The notes: generated by a model not told the origin, from the letters alone. A stretch of DNA of 64,000 nt from Motiliproteus sp047633175 (GCA_047633175.1 JBLIEQ010000021.1:1-64000), one strand, 5' to 3'; shown: positions 1 through 8,445, counted from the first letter of the stretch. Program-made: numbers and translations.

Positions 1-290
1 TAGCTTGTCTGATGCACGCCCTGTTCACCCAGGCCCGCTTCGACGATCAGGCCATGAATAAAGCGCGGCAGCATGTCGCCGTCAGCATCCGGGTCGAGCA
101 GGGTCACTACCGCGCTCTGGCCCACCAGAGTGGCCAGGGCAACCTCAGGATCTTCGCAGACCACCTCCAGTTCAAAGGAGAACGGCTGGGAGATCGCCTC
201 CGCTCCCTCCAGCCGGAGCAGCTGAAACTCATCCTCGGCCCCGGCGATTTCGATAATAAAACGGGTGTCGCTGGCGCGCTGAAAAACCAT
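1..290 (-). CDS. vgrG: VgrG/TssI type VI secretion spike protein, N-terminal part (cut by window edge)
   Basis: The reading frame starts at the ATG at 290-288 and runs off the left edge, so only the first 96 codons are visible. The protein begins MVFQRASDTRFIIEIAG and continues with FSFELEVVCEDPEVALATL, GQSAVVTLLD and PRFIHGLI, the usual pattern of the VgrG N-terminal beta-barrel (gp27-like) domain. VgrG trimers form the puncture tip of the type VI secretion needle. An AAGGA ribosome site lies just upstream and a promoter is visible at 354-383. No other T6SS gene is in view, so this may be an orphan vgrG island continuing to the left, where effector genes would be expected. Family call fairly sure; effector type unknown. 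Confidence 0.8.
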   Translation of the reverse strand, partial: MVFQRASDTRFIIEIAGAEDEFQLLRLEGAEAISQPFSFELEVVCEDPEVALATLVGQSAVVTLLDPDADGDMLPRFIHGLIVEAGLGEQGVHQTS

Positions 291-353
291 GTTTGCATCC
301 TTGACCGCTGATTCGCCCGGCTAACCACAGGCGACTCTTCCTTGGGAGGCGCC

Positions 354-383
354 ATAGTAGCAAGGGCGTAAGCGGCACGCCAA
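354..383 (-). promoter_or_regulatory. Putative sigma-70 promoter of vgrG
   Basis: Read on the minus strand, TTGGCG (383-378) and TACTAT (359-354) are separated by 18 bases, about 65 bases before the vgrG start. Good hexamer matches; transcription start not demonstrated. Confidence 0.5.
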
Positions 384-457
384 GCCCCGGGTATTTTGTC
401 TGGCGGCGCCAAACACCGATGCCAACAGAGTGATGCGGTTCGCACGCTCGAACATCC

Positions 458-502
458 TAGGCTAACGGCCAACATCCCTTCAGGCTGAAGCCCGAGCTAC
501 AG
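458..502. repeat. Diverged copy of the dispersed GTAGGTCGGACTTTAGTCC repeat
   Basis: The minus strand reads TGTAGCTCGGGCTTCAGCC followed by TGAAGG and a GGCCGTTAGCC segment, the same layout as the better-preserved copies at 6571, 31040, 34178, 41337 and 49194. The rest of the 291-573 gap holds only the vgrG promoter. Confidence 0.45.
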
Positions 503-573
503 GGACGTAGTGAGTGCCGTCCATGCAGGAGCGCTTAACGGCCGATCTACAAAGTATTCCCTACAAAACAAAA

Positions 574-613
574 AAAACGCCCCGCCGTGGTACCAACCAC
601 GGCGGGGCGTTTT
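574..613. terminator. Intrinsic terminator after dnaJ (bidirectional shape)
   Basis: A perfect GC-rich stem (CGCCCCGCCGTGGT paired with its complement, 4-base loop) is flanked by A and T runs on both sides. It lies 27 bases past the dnaJ stop codon and would end the grpE-dnaK-dnaJ transcript. Confidence 0.9.
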
Positions 614-639
614 TATTCAAGCTTTGCAAAGATCAGAGC

Positions 640-1773
640 TTAGATATCTTCGAAGAACTTCTTCAGCCCGTCGAAGAACGAGGTCTTCTTGGGTGAATGC
701 TTAGCGTATTTTTCATCCAGAGTGGTCTGAAACTCGCGCAGCAGCTCTTTCTGCTTAGTACTTAGATGCACCGGTGTTTCGACCAGGATCTTACACATCA
801 GATCGCCGGGGGCGCCGCCGCGTACTGGGGGTACACCGCGTCCGCGCAGCCGGAACATCTTACCGGTCTGCGACTCTTCAGGCACCTTCAGCTTGACCCG
901 ACCGTCGAGCGTCGGCACATCTATCTCGCCGCCCAGCGCCGCATCAACGAAGCTGACCGGCACCTCGCAATAAAGGCTCTTGCCCTCACGCTCGAAGATC
1001 GCATGGCGACGTACCGACACCTGCACAAACAGATCGCCCGTAGGTCCGCCATGAGAGCCCGCCTCGCCTTCTCCTGCCAGACGGATCCGGTCGCCGGTGT
1101 CTACCCCGGGTGGAATCTTGACCGACAGGGTTTTGGTGTTCTCGAGTCGGCCCTGACCACGACAATCCGTACAGGGATCAGAAACTGTTGAACCCTCGCC
1201 GTGACAGGCAGGACAGGTCTGCTGTACCGAGAAGAAGCCCTGCTGCATCCGCACCTGACCGATGCCGCCACAGGTTCCACAGCTGGTCGGCCGGGTACCG
1301 GCCTTGGCGCCTGAGCCGCTGCAGGTCTTGCAACCGACCAGGGTAGGGATACGGATCTTTTTCTCGACCCCGCGTACCGCCTCTTCCAGATCGAGTTCCA
1401 TGTTATAGCGCAGATCAGCACCGCGCTGCACCCGTGAGCGACCACGACCGCCGCCACCACCGCCACCGAAGATATCGCCGAAGACATCGCCGAAGACATC
1501 GCCGAAGCCGCCTTGTCCCTGACCACCACCGCCGCCGCGCATATTGGGATCGACGCCGGCATGGCCGTACTGATCGTAGGCTGCTTTTTTCTGGGCGTCG
1601 GAGAGCATCTCGTAGGCCTCATTGGCCTCCTTAAAGCTCTCTTCCGAGGCCTTATCATCCGGGTTCCGGTCGGGGTGATACTTCATCGCCAGGCGGCGAT
1701 ACGCCTTCTTGATATCCCGATCTGAGGTATCCCGGGAGACCCCCAGTACTTCATAGTAATCACGCTTGGACAT
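640..1773 (-). CDS. dnaJ: Co-chaperone DnaJ (Hsp40)
   Basis: Full-length type I DnaJ (377 aa) that delivers unfolded proteins to DnaK and stimulates its ATPase in the cytoplasm. The J domain at residues 1-70 has HPD within MKYHPDRNP; a Gly-rich linker follows (about 75-115, with a repeated GDVFGD motif); four CxxCxGxG zinc-binding motifs lie at about 145-210 (CKTCSGSG, CGTCGGIG, CPACHGEG, CTDCRGQG); and the C-terminal substrate-binding domain completes it. It is the third gene of the heat-shock operon, 115 bp after dnaK, and ends just before a strong terminator. Nothing is missing or unusual. Confidence 0.98.
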   Translation of the reverse strand: MSKRDYYEVLGVSRDTSDRDIKKAYRRLAMKYHPDRNPDDKASEESFKEANEAYEMLSDAQKKAAYDQYGHAGVDPNMRGGGGGQGQGGFGDVFGDVFGDIFGGGGGGGRGRSRVQRGADLRYNMELDLEEAVRGVEKKIRIPTLVGCKTCSGSGAKAGTRPTSCGTCGGIGQVRMQQGFFSVQQTCPACHGEGSTVSDPCTDCRGQGRLENTKTLSVKIPPGVDTGDRIRLAGEGEAGSHGGPTGDLFVQVSVRRHAIFEREGKSLYCEVPVSFVDAALGGEIDVPTLDGRVKLKVPEESQTGKMFRLRGRGVPPVRGGAPGDLMCKILVETPVHLSTKQKELLREFQTTLDEKYAKHSPKKTSFFDGLKKFFEDI

Positions 1774-1888
1774 AAAAAAACCGCTTAATAAACCGCTTGA
1801 TAAACAACAGTGCTAATGCGAAATCCAGATACAGGAACGCGGGAGAGACTCCCGCGCTGCTTGTCACCGTCAAAAAAGCCTAAACGAC

Positions 1889-3808
1889 CTACTTCTTGTC
1901 GTCTTTAACCTCTTCAAATTCGGCATCAACGGCATCATCAGAACGTGAAGGCTCGGCTTGCGCTTCAGCACCCTCAGCCTGCTCGGCAGTCGCCTCGGCA
2001 TGCATCTTCTGAGCGACCCCTGAAACTGCTTCGGTCAAAGCGGCGGTCTTGGCGTCGATCTCTTCTTGCTCGTCGCCCTTCATCGCCTCATCCAGTGCCG
2101 CGATCGCCGCTTCGATAGAAGCTTTCTCGTCTTCACTGGCCTTGTCGCCCGCTTCTTCAAGCGTCTTCTTGGCAGTATGAATCATGCCATCGGCGGCATT
2201 ACGGGCACCGACCAGGGCCGCAAACTTCTCATCTTCAGCAGAATGGGCTTCGGCATCGGAGACCATCTTCTCGATCTCTTCGTCCGACAGGCCGGAAGAG
2301 GCCTTGATCACGATCGATTGCTCTTTACCGGTCGCCTTATCTTTGGCCGACACGTTAAGGATACCGTTGGCATCCAGGTCGAAGCTGACTTCGATCTGCG
2401 GCATGCCGCGGGGTGCGGGCGGAATATCGGCCAGATCGAAACGTCCCAGAGATTTATTCTGGCTCGATTGCTTACGCTCACCCTGAACCACGTGAATCGT
2501 CACCGCGCTCTGGTTATCATCGGCCGTGGAGAACACCTGAGACTTCTTGGTAGGGATAGTGGTGTTCTTCTCGATGACTGCCGTCGCGACGCCACCCATG
2601 GTCTCGATACCCAGAGTCAGCGGGGTCACGTCCAGCAGCAGTACGTCTTTGACTTCGCCAGAGAGTACGGCAGCCTGGATCGCAGCGCCCATAGCCACTG
2701 CTTCGTCCGGGTTAACATCCTTACGCGGATCTTTGCCGAAGAAGGCCTTAACCTTTTCCTGCACCATCGGCATACGGCTTTGGCCACCGACCAGGATCAC
2801 ATCATCGATCTCAGATGCACTCAGACCCGCATCTTTCAATGCCTGGGCACAGGGAGCGATAGTACGCTCGACCAGCGCCTCGACCAGGGATTCCAGCTTA
2901 GCGCGGGTTACCTTGACGTTAAGGTGCTTGGGACCACTGGCATCGGCCGTGATGTAAGGCAGGTTAACGTCGGTCTGCTGGCTGCTCGACAGCTCAACCT
3001 TGGCTTTCTCGGCCGCTTCCTTAAGACGCTGCAGCGCCAGAGGATCGTTGTGCAGATCGATGCCAGTGTCTTTCTTGAAGGAGTCGGCAAGGTATTCGAT
3101 CAGACGTAGATCGAAATCTTCGCCACCCAGGAAGGTATCACCGTTGGTAGAGAGCACTTCAAACTGGTGCTCGCCATCAACTTCGGCGATCTCGATGATA
3201 GAGATATCGAAGGTACCGCCACCCAGGTCATAAACCGCGATAGTGGTGTCGCCGCGCTTCTTGTCCATGCCGTAGGCAAGGGCTGCAGCGGTCGGCTCGT
3301 TGATGATCCGCAATACATTCAGACCCGCGATCTTGCCGGCATCCTTAGTCGCCTGACGCTGGGAATCGTTGAAGTAGGCCGGTACGGTAACAACCGCGTC
3401 GGATACTTCTTCGCCCAGGAAATCTTCGGCCGTCTTTTTCATCTTCTTCAGGATTTCGGCACTGATCTGGGGCGGCGCCTGCTTGGTACCATTCACATCG
3501 ACCCAGGCATCGCCGTTATCGGCTTCACAGATCTTATAGGGCACCATCTTAATGTCTTTCTGAACCACCTCGTCCTTAAAGCGACGACCGATCAGACGCT
3601 TGATCGCAAACAGCGTATTGGTCGGGTTGGTTACGGCCTGACGCTTGGCGGACTGACCGACCAGGATCTCGCCATCGCCGGTATAAGCGATGATAGAGGG
3701 AGTCGTACGATCGCCCTCGGAATTTTCGATGACCTTAGGCTTGCCGCCCTCGAGTACAGACACACATGAATTGGTGGTGCCCAGATCGATACCTATTACT
3801 TTACCCAT
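1889..3808 (-). CDS. dnaK: Molecular chaperone DnaK (Hsp70)
   Basis: ATP-dependent Hsp70 chaperone, 639 aa, the normal length. The N-terminal ATPase begins MGKVIGIDLGTTNS; the second phosphate loop is DLGGGTFDIS and the adenosine motif is VILVGGQSRMP. The linker VLLLDVTPLTLG leads into the peptide-binding domain and the C-terminus ends EEVKDDKK, as in housekeeping DnaK. A GGAG ribosome site precedes the ATG. GrpE is encoded upstream (89 bp gap) and DnaJ downstream, all presumably driven from the sigma-32 promoter before grpE. This is the housekeeping copy; two divergent Hsp70 paralogues lie at 29204-34177. Confidence 0.99.
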   Translation of the reverse strand: MGKVIGIDLGTTNSCVSVLEGGKPKVIENSEGDRTTPSIIAYTGDGEILVGQSAKRQAVTNPTNTLFAIKRLIGRRFKDEVVQKDIKMVPYKICEADNGDAWVDVNGTKQAPPQISAEILKKMKKTAEDFLGEEVSDAVVTVPAYFNDSQRQATKDAGKIAGLNVLRIINEPTAAALAYGMDKKRGDTTIAVYDLGGGTFDISIIEIAEVDGEHQFEVLSTNGDTFLGGEDFDLRLIEYLADSFKKDTGIDLHNDPLALQRLKEAAEKAKVELSSSQQTDVNLPYITADASGPKHLNVKVTRAKLESLVEALVERTIAPCAQALKDAGLSASEIDDVILVGGQSRMPMVQEKVKAFFGKDPRKDVNPDEAVAMGAAIQAAVLSGEVKDVLLLDVTPLTLGIETMGGVATAVIEKNTTIPTKKSQVFSTADDNQSAVTIHVVQGERKQSSQNKSLGRFDLADIPPAPRGMPQIEVSFDLDANGILNVSAKDKATGKEQSIVIKASSGLSDEEIEKMVSDAEAHSAEDEKFAALVGARNAADGMIHTAKKTLEEAGDKASEDEKASIEAAIAALDEAMKGDEQEEIDAKTAALTEAVSGVAQKMHAEATAEQAEGAEAQAEPSRSDDAVDAEFEEVKDDKK

Positions 3809-3897
3809 GATTCGCTCCAGTCTTACCCAGCCCGGGAGGGAGCCCGGCGCTGGTTGATTCTTGGTTAACTATCTATATTGGTCTGCTTAAGCGGGAT

Positions 3898-4545
3898 TCA
3901 AGCCTGCTCGTCGATTTTCGGCGTGGCGGGTTTTGCTGTTCCCGCCTTAGACACCATGACCATCGCCGGACGTACCAGACGACCGTTAAGCTGGTAGCCT
4001 TTCTGCATCACATGCAGCACTGTATTGGGTTCGACGCTGTCATTTTCAACCATCGTCATCGCCTGATGCAGCTGCGGATCGAAGGGCTCGCCCGCCGGAT
4101 CGATGCTTTCGACGTTGAATTTTTTCAGCGCACTCATAAACGAACTCAATGTCAGCTCGAACCCTTCACGGATCACCTTAAGATCGGCATCGTCGTTCTT
4201 AGCCGAATCCAGTCCGCGCTCGAGGTTATCCACCACCGGCAGCAGCTCTTCTGCAAAGCGCTCCAGGGCAAATTTGCGCGCCTTGGACACATCCTGCTCG
4301 GCACGCCGGCGTACATTCTGTACATCCGCCTGAGCCCGCAGCACCTGATCCTGAGCTTCTTTTAGCGCCAACTGCGCCTGCTCCAGCTCCTGATCCAGAT
4401 CCTGCCGCAGCGCATCGCTGGCCGGCTCGGCCGAGCCATCGGCCTGCGTACCGCTGTCAACCTGAGCCTCGGTGGCAGCAGCCTCCGACTCAGCGTTAAT
4501 GCTCTCTTCCGCGGGCGACGCCTGCGCCTTACCTTCGTTTGCCAT
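3898..4545 (-). CDS. grpE: Nucleotide exchange factor GrpE
   Basis: GrpE releases ADP from DnaK. The protein has an acidic disordered N-terminus (ESEAAATEAQVDSG), a long coiled coil (about residues 50-110, DLDQELEQAQLALKEAQDQ), then the four-helix and beta-wing region ending with MQKGYQLNGRLVRPAMVMVSK, the family signature. An ATG at 4557 is in frame, but a GGAGG ribosome site sits five bases before the ATG at 4545, so translation should begin there (MANEGKAQ, 215 aa). First gene of the heat-shock operon, divergent from recN. Confidence 0.96.
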   Translation of the reverse strand: MANEGKAQASPAEESINAESEAAATEAQVDSGTQADGSAEPASDALRQDLDQELEQAQLALKEAQDQVLRAQADVQNVRRRAEQDVSKARKFALERFAEELLPVVDNLERGLDSAKNDDADLKVIREGFELTLSSFMSALKKFNVESIDPAGEPFDPQLHQAMTMVENDSVEPNTVLHVMQKGYQLNGRLVRPAMVMVSKAGTAKPATPKIDEQA

Positions 4546-4599
4546 CAATGCCTCCATAACTCAGCTGGATGGGAACCCATTCTTTTATCTGATCCCCCT

Positions 4600-4627
4600 A
4601 TATGGGGATGACACTGCAAGATTCAAG
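4600..4627 (-). promoter_or_regulatory. Sigma-32 heat-shock promoter of grpE-dnaK-dnaJ
   Basis: On the minus strand CTTGAA (4627-4622) and CCCCATAT (4607-4600) are 14 bases apart, an almost perfect RpoH promoter, about 55 bases before the grpE start. It implies heat-shock control of the operon. Confidence 0.88.
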
Positions 4628-4673
4628 GCTATTGAACACTGAATCCACAAGGCACTGGAATCACCCACAGGAC

Positions 4674-4693
4674 TACTGTATAAATAAACATAC
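4674..4693 (+). promoter_or_regulatory. LexA (SOS) operator of recN
   Basis: TACTGTATAAATAAACATAC fits the gammaproteobacterial LexA box (CTGT, 8 bases, ACAG) with one mismatch (ACAT). It overlaps a likely -10 (TATAAA) and lies 29 bases before the recN start. recN is SOS-controlled in E. coli. Confidence 0.75.
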
Positions 4694-4721
4694 TTATTTC
4701 TATTAGATTGCAGGAGCCGTG

Positions 4722-6380
4722 ATGCTGACCCACCTGAGTATTCGTGACTTTACCCTGATCGACCAACTGGATCTGGAGCTTGAAGCAGGCATGACGGTCA
4801 TTAGCGGCGAAACAGGCGCCGGCAAGTCGATCCTGCTGGATGCCCTGGGCCTGGCACTGGGTGATCGCGGCGATGCCGGCATGGTCCGCCATGACCGCGA
4901 GCGTGCCGACATCAGCGCCAGTTTCGACCTTGCCAAGTTGCCGCTGGCCCGCCAATGGTTAAGCGACAACGAACTCGACCAAGACGATGACTGCATCCTG
5001 CGCCGCGTGCTGGGACGCAACGGCCGCTCGCGTGCCTACATCAACGCCCAGCCCGCACCGCTGCAAAGCCTGCGCGCACTGGGCGAACTGCTGATCGAGA
5101 TCCATGGACAGCATGAGCATCAGAAGCTACTCAAGAAAGAACACCACCGCGCCCTCCTCGACAGCTTTGGCGCCCTGGAGGAGTTCGGCAACCCGACCCG
5201 CCAGCAGTTCCGCCTCTGGCAACAACTGCAACAACGCCTCGACAGCCTGCGCAGCCGCAGCGACCAGCAGGACGCCCGCGAGCAGTTGTTGCGCTACCAG
5301 GTCGAAGAGCTCGATCAGGTCGCCCCTCAGGCGGGTGAGCTGCATGAGCTGGAACAGGAACAGCAGCAGCTGGCTCACGCCGAAACCCTGCTGGAGACCT
5401 GCGCCACGGTTCGCCAGCAAACCACTGAATCGGACTCGGGCAACTGCGCCAGCCTGCTTAACAGCTGCCTGCTGCAACTCGGCAGCGTGGGCATCGACAA
5501 CGATGCACTCAGCAGCAGCCGGGAGATGCTTAACTCCGCGCTGATTCAGATCGAAGAGGCCTCGCTTGAGCTGGGCCACTTTATCGATCGCACCGAGGTG
5601 AATCCTCAGCGTCTGGAACAGGTAGAAGAGCGGCTCAGCCTGCTGTTTCAGCTCGCCCGTAAGCATCAGGTCGATGCCGACGGCCTGACGGATTTGCATC
5701 AACAACTCGCGCAGGAGCTGGCAGAACTTAGCCTCAGCGACAGCACCCTGGAGCAGCTGAGTACGGAGTGTCAGGACGCCGAACAATCTTACCAGCAGCA
5801 GGCAGCAAGACTCAGCAAGAAACGCCACGCGACCGCCAAACGCCTGGATAAGCAGGTCAACGCCCAGCTGGCCCTGCTGGGGATGCCCTCCAGTCACTTC
5901 GAAGTCAGCATGACGCCCTGCATCGCCAAGGCCTATGGGTTGGAGGATATCGAATTCCTGATCAGCACCAACCCCGGCCAGCCCGCCAAACCCCTGGTAA
6001 AGATCGCCTCCGGCGGCGAGCTATCGCGAATCAGCCTGGCTATTCAGGTGGTTACCGCACAGATCAGCGCCACACCGGTGCTGGCATTCGACGAGGTCGA
6101 TGTCGGCATCGGCGGTGCGATCGCCGAAGTCGTAGGCCGCTTGCTGCGCGAACTGGGCAATCACAGCCAGGTCCTCTGCGTCACCCACCAGCCGCAAGTC
6201 GCCTCTCGCGGACAACAGCACCTGTACGTCAATAAGAAAGAAAGCAAAGGCCTCAGCAGCACTCAGATTCAGCGCCTGGATAAGCAGCAGCGGGTACAGG
6301 AGATCGCGCGAATGCTAGGGGGGATCGACATCACCCAGCGCTCGATCGACCATGCCGAAGAGATGCTGGCGCTGAAGTAG
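4722..6380 (+). CDS. recN: DNA repair ATPase RecN
   Basis: SMC-like ATPase (552 aa) acting in double-strand break repair. It has Walker A GETGAGKS near residue 30, a long Gln/Leu-rich coiled coil (about 150-380) with a short central section, then the ABC signature region ASGGELSRISLAIQ (about 430) and Walker B VLAFDEVDVGIGG (about 455), followed by the THQPQVA switch. A GTG lies directly before the chosen ATG; the AGGAG ribosome site at 4712-4716 is properly spaced only for the ATG at 4722. Preceded by a LexA box, divergent from grpE. Confidence 0.97.
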   Translation: MLTHLSIRDFTLIDQLDLELEAGMTVISGETGAGKSILLDALGLALGDRGDAGMVRHDRERADISASFDLAKLPLARQWLSDNELDQDDDCILRRVLGRNGRSRAYINAQPAPLQSLRALGELLIEIHGQHEHQKLLKKEHHRALLDSFGALEEFGNPTRQQFRLWQQLQQRLDSLRSRSDQQDAREQLLRYQVEELDQVAPQAGELHELEQEQQQLAHAETLLETCATVRQQTTESDSGNCASLLNSCLLQLGSVGIDNDALSSSREMLNSALIQIEEASLELGHFIDRTEVNPQRLEQVEERLSLLFQLARKHQVDADGLTDLHQQLAQELAELSLSDSTLEQLSTECQDAEQSYQQQAARLSKKRHATAKRLDKQVNAQLALLGMPSSHFEVSMTPCIAKAYGLEDIEFLISTNPGQPAKPLVKIASGGELSRISLAIQVVTAQISATPVLAFDEVDVGIGGAIAEVVGRLLRELGNHSQVLCVTHQPQVASRGQQHLYVNKKESKGLSSTQIQRLDKQQRVQEIARMLGGIDITQRSIDHAEEMLALK

Positions 6381-6516
6381 TCAATCTTAAGCTGCTGATA
6401 TCCGACTTTTAGAGCGCGCCCTGTGAAAACCTCCCTTGTGGGAGCCTGCCTGCGGGCGATCTTTTGAAAAGAATAAAAACCCCGCCTATGGCACCCTTAG
6501 CACCCTTTTAAGGCCG

Positions 6517-6554
6517 GAACGCAAAACGCCGACCCAGGTCGGCGTTTTGCGTTC
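6517..6554. terminator. Terminator between recN and fur
   Basis: Perfect 18-bp inverted repeat (GAACGCAAAACGCCGACC, 2-base loop, complement). The AAAA and TTTT runs are within the stem, so it can work in either direction and separates the convergent recN and fur genes. Confidence 0.75.
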
Positions 6555-6570
6555 TCCCGGAGGGTCTGAC

Positions 6571-6690
6571 TGTAGGTCGGACTGTAGGTCGGACTGTAGG
6601 TCGGACTGTAGTCCGACAAGGCTAGCAAGGTGCGGCCATCGTCGGACTACTTTCTACCCACAAAACGCCGATCTACAAAAAACTCAAAAA
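6571..6690. repeat. Dispersed REP-like repeat with a 12-bp tandem expansion
   Basis: Three tandem copies of TGTAGGTCGGAC (6571-6606) run into TGTAGTCCGACAAGG and then the other half of the element (CATCGTCGGACTACTTTC and CGCCGATCTACAAA). It fills the recN-fur gap together with the terminator. Confidence 0.75.
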
Positions 6691-6697
6691 AAAAACG

Positions 6698-7126
6698 CTA
6701 ACCCGTTTCCTGGCATCCACCCTGACAGACACCGTAAAGATAGACGGTGCGATCCGAGATACTAAAACCCAGACCCTCGGCGATCTGCTGCTGGCGCTGG
6801 TTGAGCTCGGGGTCACTGAACTCCTTAACCCGGCCGCACTTTACACAGACAATATGGTCGTGCTTTTCGTCAGAGGCGAGTTCAAATACCGAATGGCCAC
6901 CCTCAAAACGGTGCCGCGCCACGAGTCCTGCAGCCTCAAACTGGGTCAAAACCCGGTAGACCGTGGCCAGTCCGACATCGTCGCCAGTCTCCATCAGAAT
7001 CTTGTAGATATTCTCCGCGCTCCAGTGATCGCCCTCACCGGCACGTTCCAAAATCTGATAGATTTTGATCCTCGGAAGAGTCACTTTAAGACCCGCCTTT
7101 CGAAGCTCTTGGTTTTCTGAACTCAT
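6698..7126 (-). CDS. fur: Ferric uptake regulator Fur
   Basis: Iron-responsive repressor, about 142 aa. The winged-helix domain (residues 1-80) contains LRKAGLKVTLPRIKIYQIL and GLATVYRVLTQFEAAGLV; the dimer and metal domain has HDHIVCVKCGRVKEF with the CxxC zinc pair, and a second cysteine cluster GVCQGGC at the C-terminus. The frame can also start at a GTG nine bases earlier (7135); MSSENQELRKAG at 7126 matches known Fur N-termini better. Divergent from the bamE gene. No obvious Fur box seen in the 90-bp gap. Confidence 0.95.
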   Translation of the reverse strand: MSSENQELRKAGLKVTLPRIKIYQILERAGEGDHWSAENIYKILMETGDDVGLATVYRVLTQFEAAGLVARHRFEGGHSVFELASDEKHDHIVCVKCGRVKEFSDPELNQRQQQIAEGLGFSISDRTVYLYGVCQGGCQETG

Positions 7127-7164
7127 GGCCTTCACTGCATAATCAATTTGAGGTGGCGCTACCC

Positions 7165-7193
7165 TTAGCTGAAGCTAAAGAATGCTGTATCAT
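7165..7193 (+). promoter_or_regulatory. Putative promoter of the bamE-like gene
   Basis: TTAGCT (7165-7170) and TATCAT (7188-7193) are 17 bases apart, 32 bases before the ATG. The -35 is weak, so moderate confidence. Confidence 0.4.
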
Positions 7194-7225
7194 CAGGTTT
7201 CAAGTCTGATTGAAGCTATTCCCAA

Positions 7226-8080
7226 ATGCAAAGAATTATTATTAGCGTTACCATCCTTTTTAGCGTACTGACCGGACTCAGCGGCTGTACCTTCTTTCCG
7301 GGTGTACACAAGATCGACATTCAGCAGGGTAACCGTATTACCCAGGAGCTTGTCGACACACTCGAGATGGGGATGACTCATAACCAGGTAAAATACATCC
7401 TCGGGACACCGATGATCACCGATACCTTTAACCAGTCCCGCTGGGATTACCTCTACAGCCTCAGCATCGGTGGAGAACAGAGCGCCCAAGAACGTCTGAC
7501 GTTGCTTTTCAAAGACGACCACCTCACAGAAATCACAGGGGACTATTCAAAGTTACGCACAAACCTGCTGTACGATTCTGAATATTTTTTAAAAGAGGCC
7601 GCCAAAGTTGCGAGTTTGACGCTGCGCGACCTAAACCAACAAGAATTAAGCAAGCTGGAGACACAGACTCCTCAGCCAGCACCGACAGAGGCTGTCGACA
7701 CTCAGCATGAAATAGATACCACCATCATTAGCGACTTGATTAAGGGTTGGTCGATCGCCTGGTCTTCTCAAAACCTGGATCACTATTTTGATTATTATGA
7801 TAAGGATGCTCAAATTAAACCCAACATTTCCCGTAGTGACTGGGAAAAAACCCGACGCAGCCGAATCCTGGCACCCGACTATATTCAGGTTACCGTCAAG
7901 GCCATAGAGGTTAGCTTAGAAAACCCGGAGTCGGCTACGGCAAGCTTTAGGCAGTATTACCATGCTTCAAACTATCAGGACAGCGTCTTCAAAACTATGT
8001 CTTTCACCAGAAGTGATGAAAGCTGGAAAATCATCCAAGAACAGGCAACCTCAGAGCTGCAAACACTGGCAATGCAGTAA
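7226..8080 (+). CDS. bamE: BamE/OmlA outer-membrane assembly lipoprotein with extra C-terminal NTF2-like domain
   Basis: The N-terminal 110 residues are BamE: a lipoprotein signal with lipobox LSGC (cysteine about residue 21), then KIDIQQGNRIT, LEMGMTHNQVKYILGTPMITDTF and WDYLYSL, the SmpA/OmlA core that helps the BAM machine insert beta-barrel proteins. Typical BamE is about 110-180 aa; this one is 284. After a Pro/Thr-rich linker (about 145-165), residues 170-280 (GWSIAWSSQNLDHYFDYY, DWEKTRRSRILAPDYIQV, DESWKIIQEQ) look like an NTF2/Cds6-type domain, usually found in L,D-transpeptidases and other envelope proteins. Position between fur and rnfH-ratA is conserved for bamE. The fusion is the odd point. 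Confidence 0.88.
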   Translation: MQRIIISVTILFSVLTGLSGCTFFPGVHKIDIQQGNRITQELVDTLEMGMTHNQVKYILGTPMITDTFNQSRWDYLYSLSIGGEQSAQERLTLLFKDDHLTEITGDYSKLRTNLLYDSEYFLKEAAKVASLTLRDLNQQELSKLETQTPQPAPTEAVDTQHEIDTTIISDLIKGWSIAWSSQNLDHYFDYYDKDAQIKPNISRSDWEKTRRSRILAPDYIQVTVKAIEVSLENPESATASFRQYYHASNYQDSVFKTMSFTRSDESWKIIQEQATSELQTLAMQ

Positions 8081-8103
8081 CATTACTTACCGTCTTATAT
8101 CAA

Positions 8104-8412
8104 TCACTTGTCACCCTGCTGTGACGCTTTAAGCTTGGCGGCGCGGTTAGCGCGAGCCACTTTAGGGTCGATAGTCAGCGGGCGATAGATCTCCACGCGC
8201 TGCCCCTCCTGCAGCACCGCACTGCGCGGGTCCCGAACCGCCTTGCCGAAAATACCCATCGCATCCTTATCCGGATCAATCTGAGGAAATTTTTCTACGA
8301 TCCCGGAGCGAATAACCGCCTCATAGACGGTACTGCCCACCTCGACCCTGACCGTTAAAATCTTCTGCTCATTAGGCAATGCATAAGCCACTTCTACATT
8401 CATCATATTCAT
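8104..8412 (-). CDS. rnfH: RnfH family protein (ubiquitin-like fold)
   Basis: Small protein of the RnfH/UPF0125 family, beta-grasp fold, biochemical role unsettled. Recognisable by NVEVAYALPNEQKILTVRV, GSTVYEAVIRSGI and GQRVEIYRPLTIDPKVARANRA. The frame is open to an ATG at 8442, but a GAGG ribosome site precedes the ATG at 8412 (MNMMNVEV, 102 aa), so that start is preferred. It follows ratA by 33 bp in the same direction, the usual pairing. Confidence 0.92.
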   Translation of the reverse strand: MNMMNVEVAYALPNEQKILTVRVEVGSTVYEAVIRSGIVEKFPQIDPDKDAMGIFGKAVRDPRSAVLQEGQRVEIYRPLTIDPKVARANRAAKLKASQQGDK

Positions 8413-8445
8413 ATATTCCTCTGCTACCGGGGTGCCGTACAACGA

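Noticed and set aside
2066..3109. Long open frame (347 codons) on the + strand opposite dnaK
   Set aside because: Antisense shadow of a conserved dnaK; no ribosome site and no recognisable protein similarity.
5127..5897. 256-codon frame opposite recN
   Set aside because: Mirror of the RecN coiled coil; not a gene.
6571..6621. Short direct repeats as a possible CRISPR array
   Set aside because: Repeats are 12 bp, contiguous, without spacers, and part of the dispersed REP-like family.
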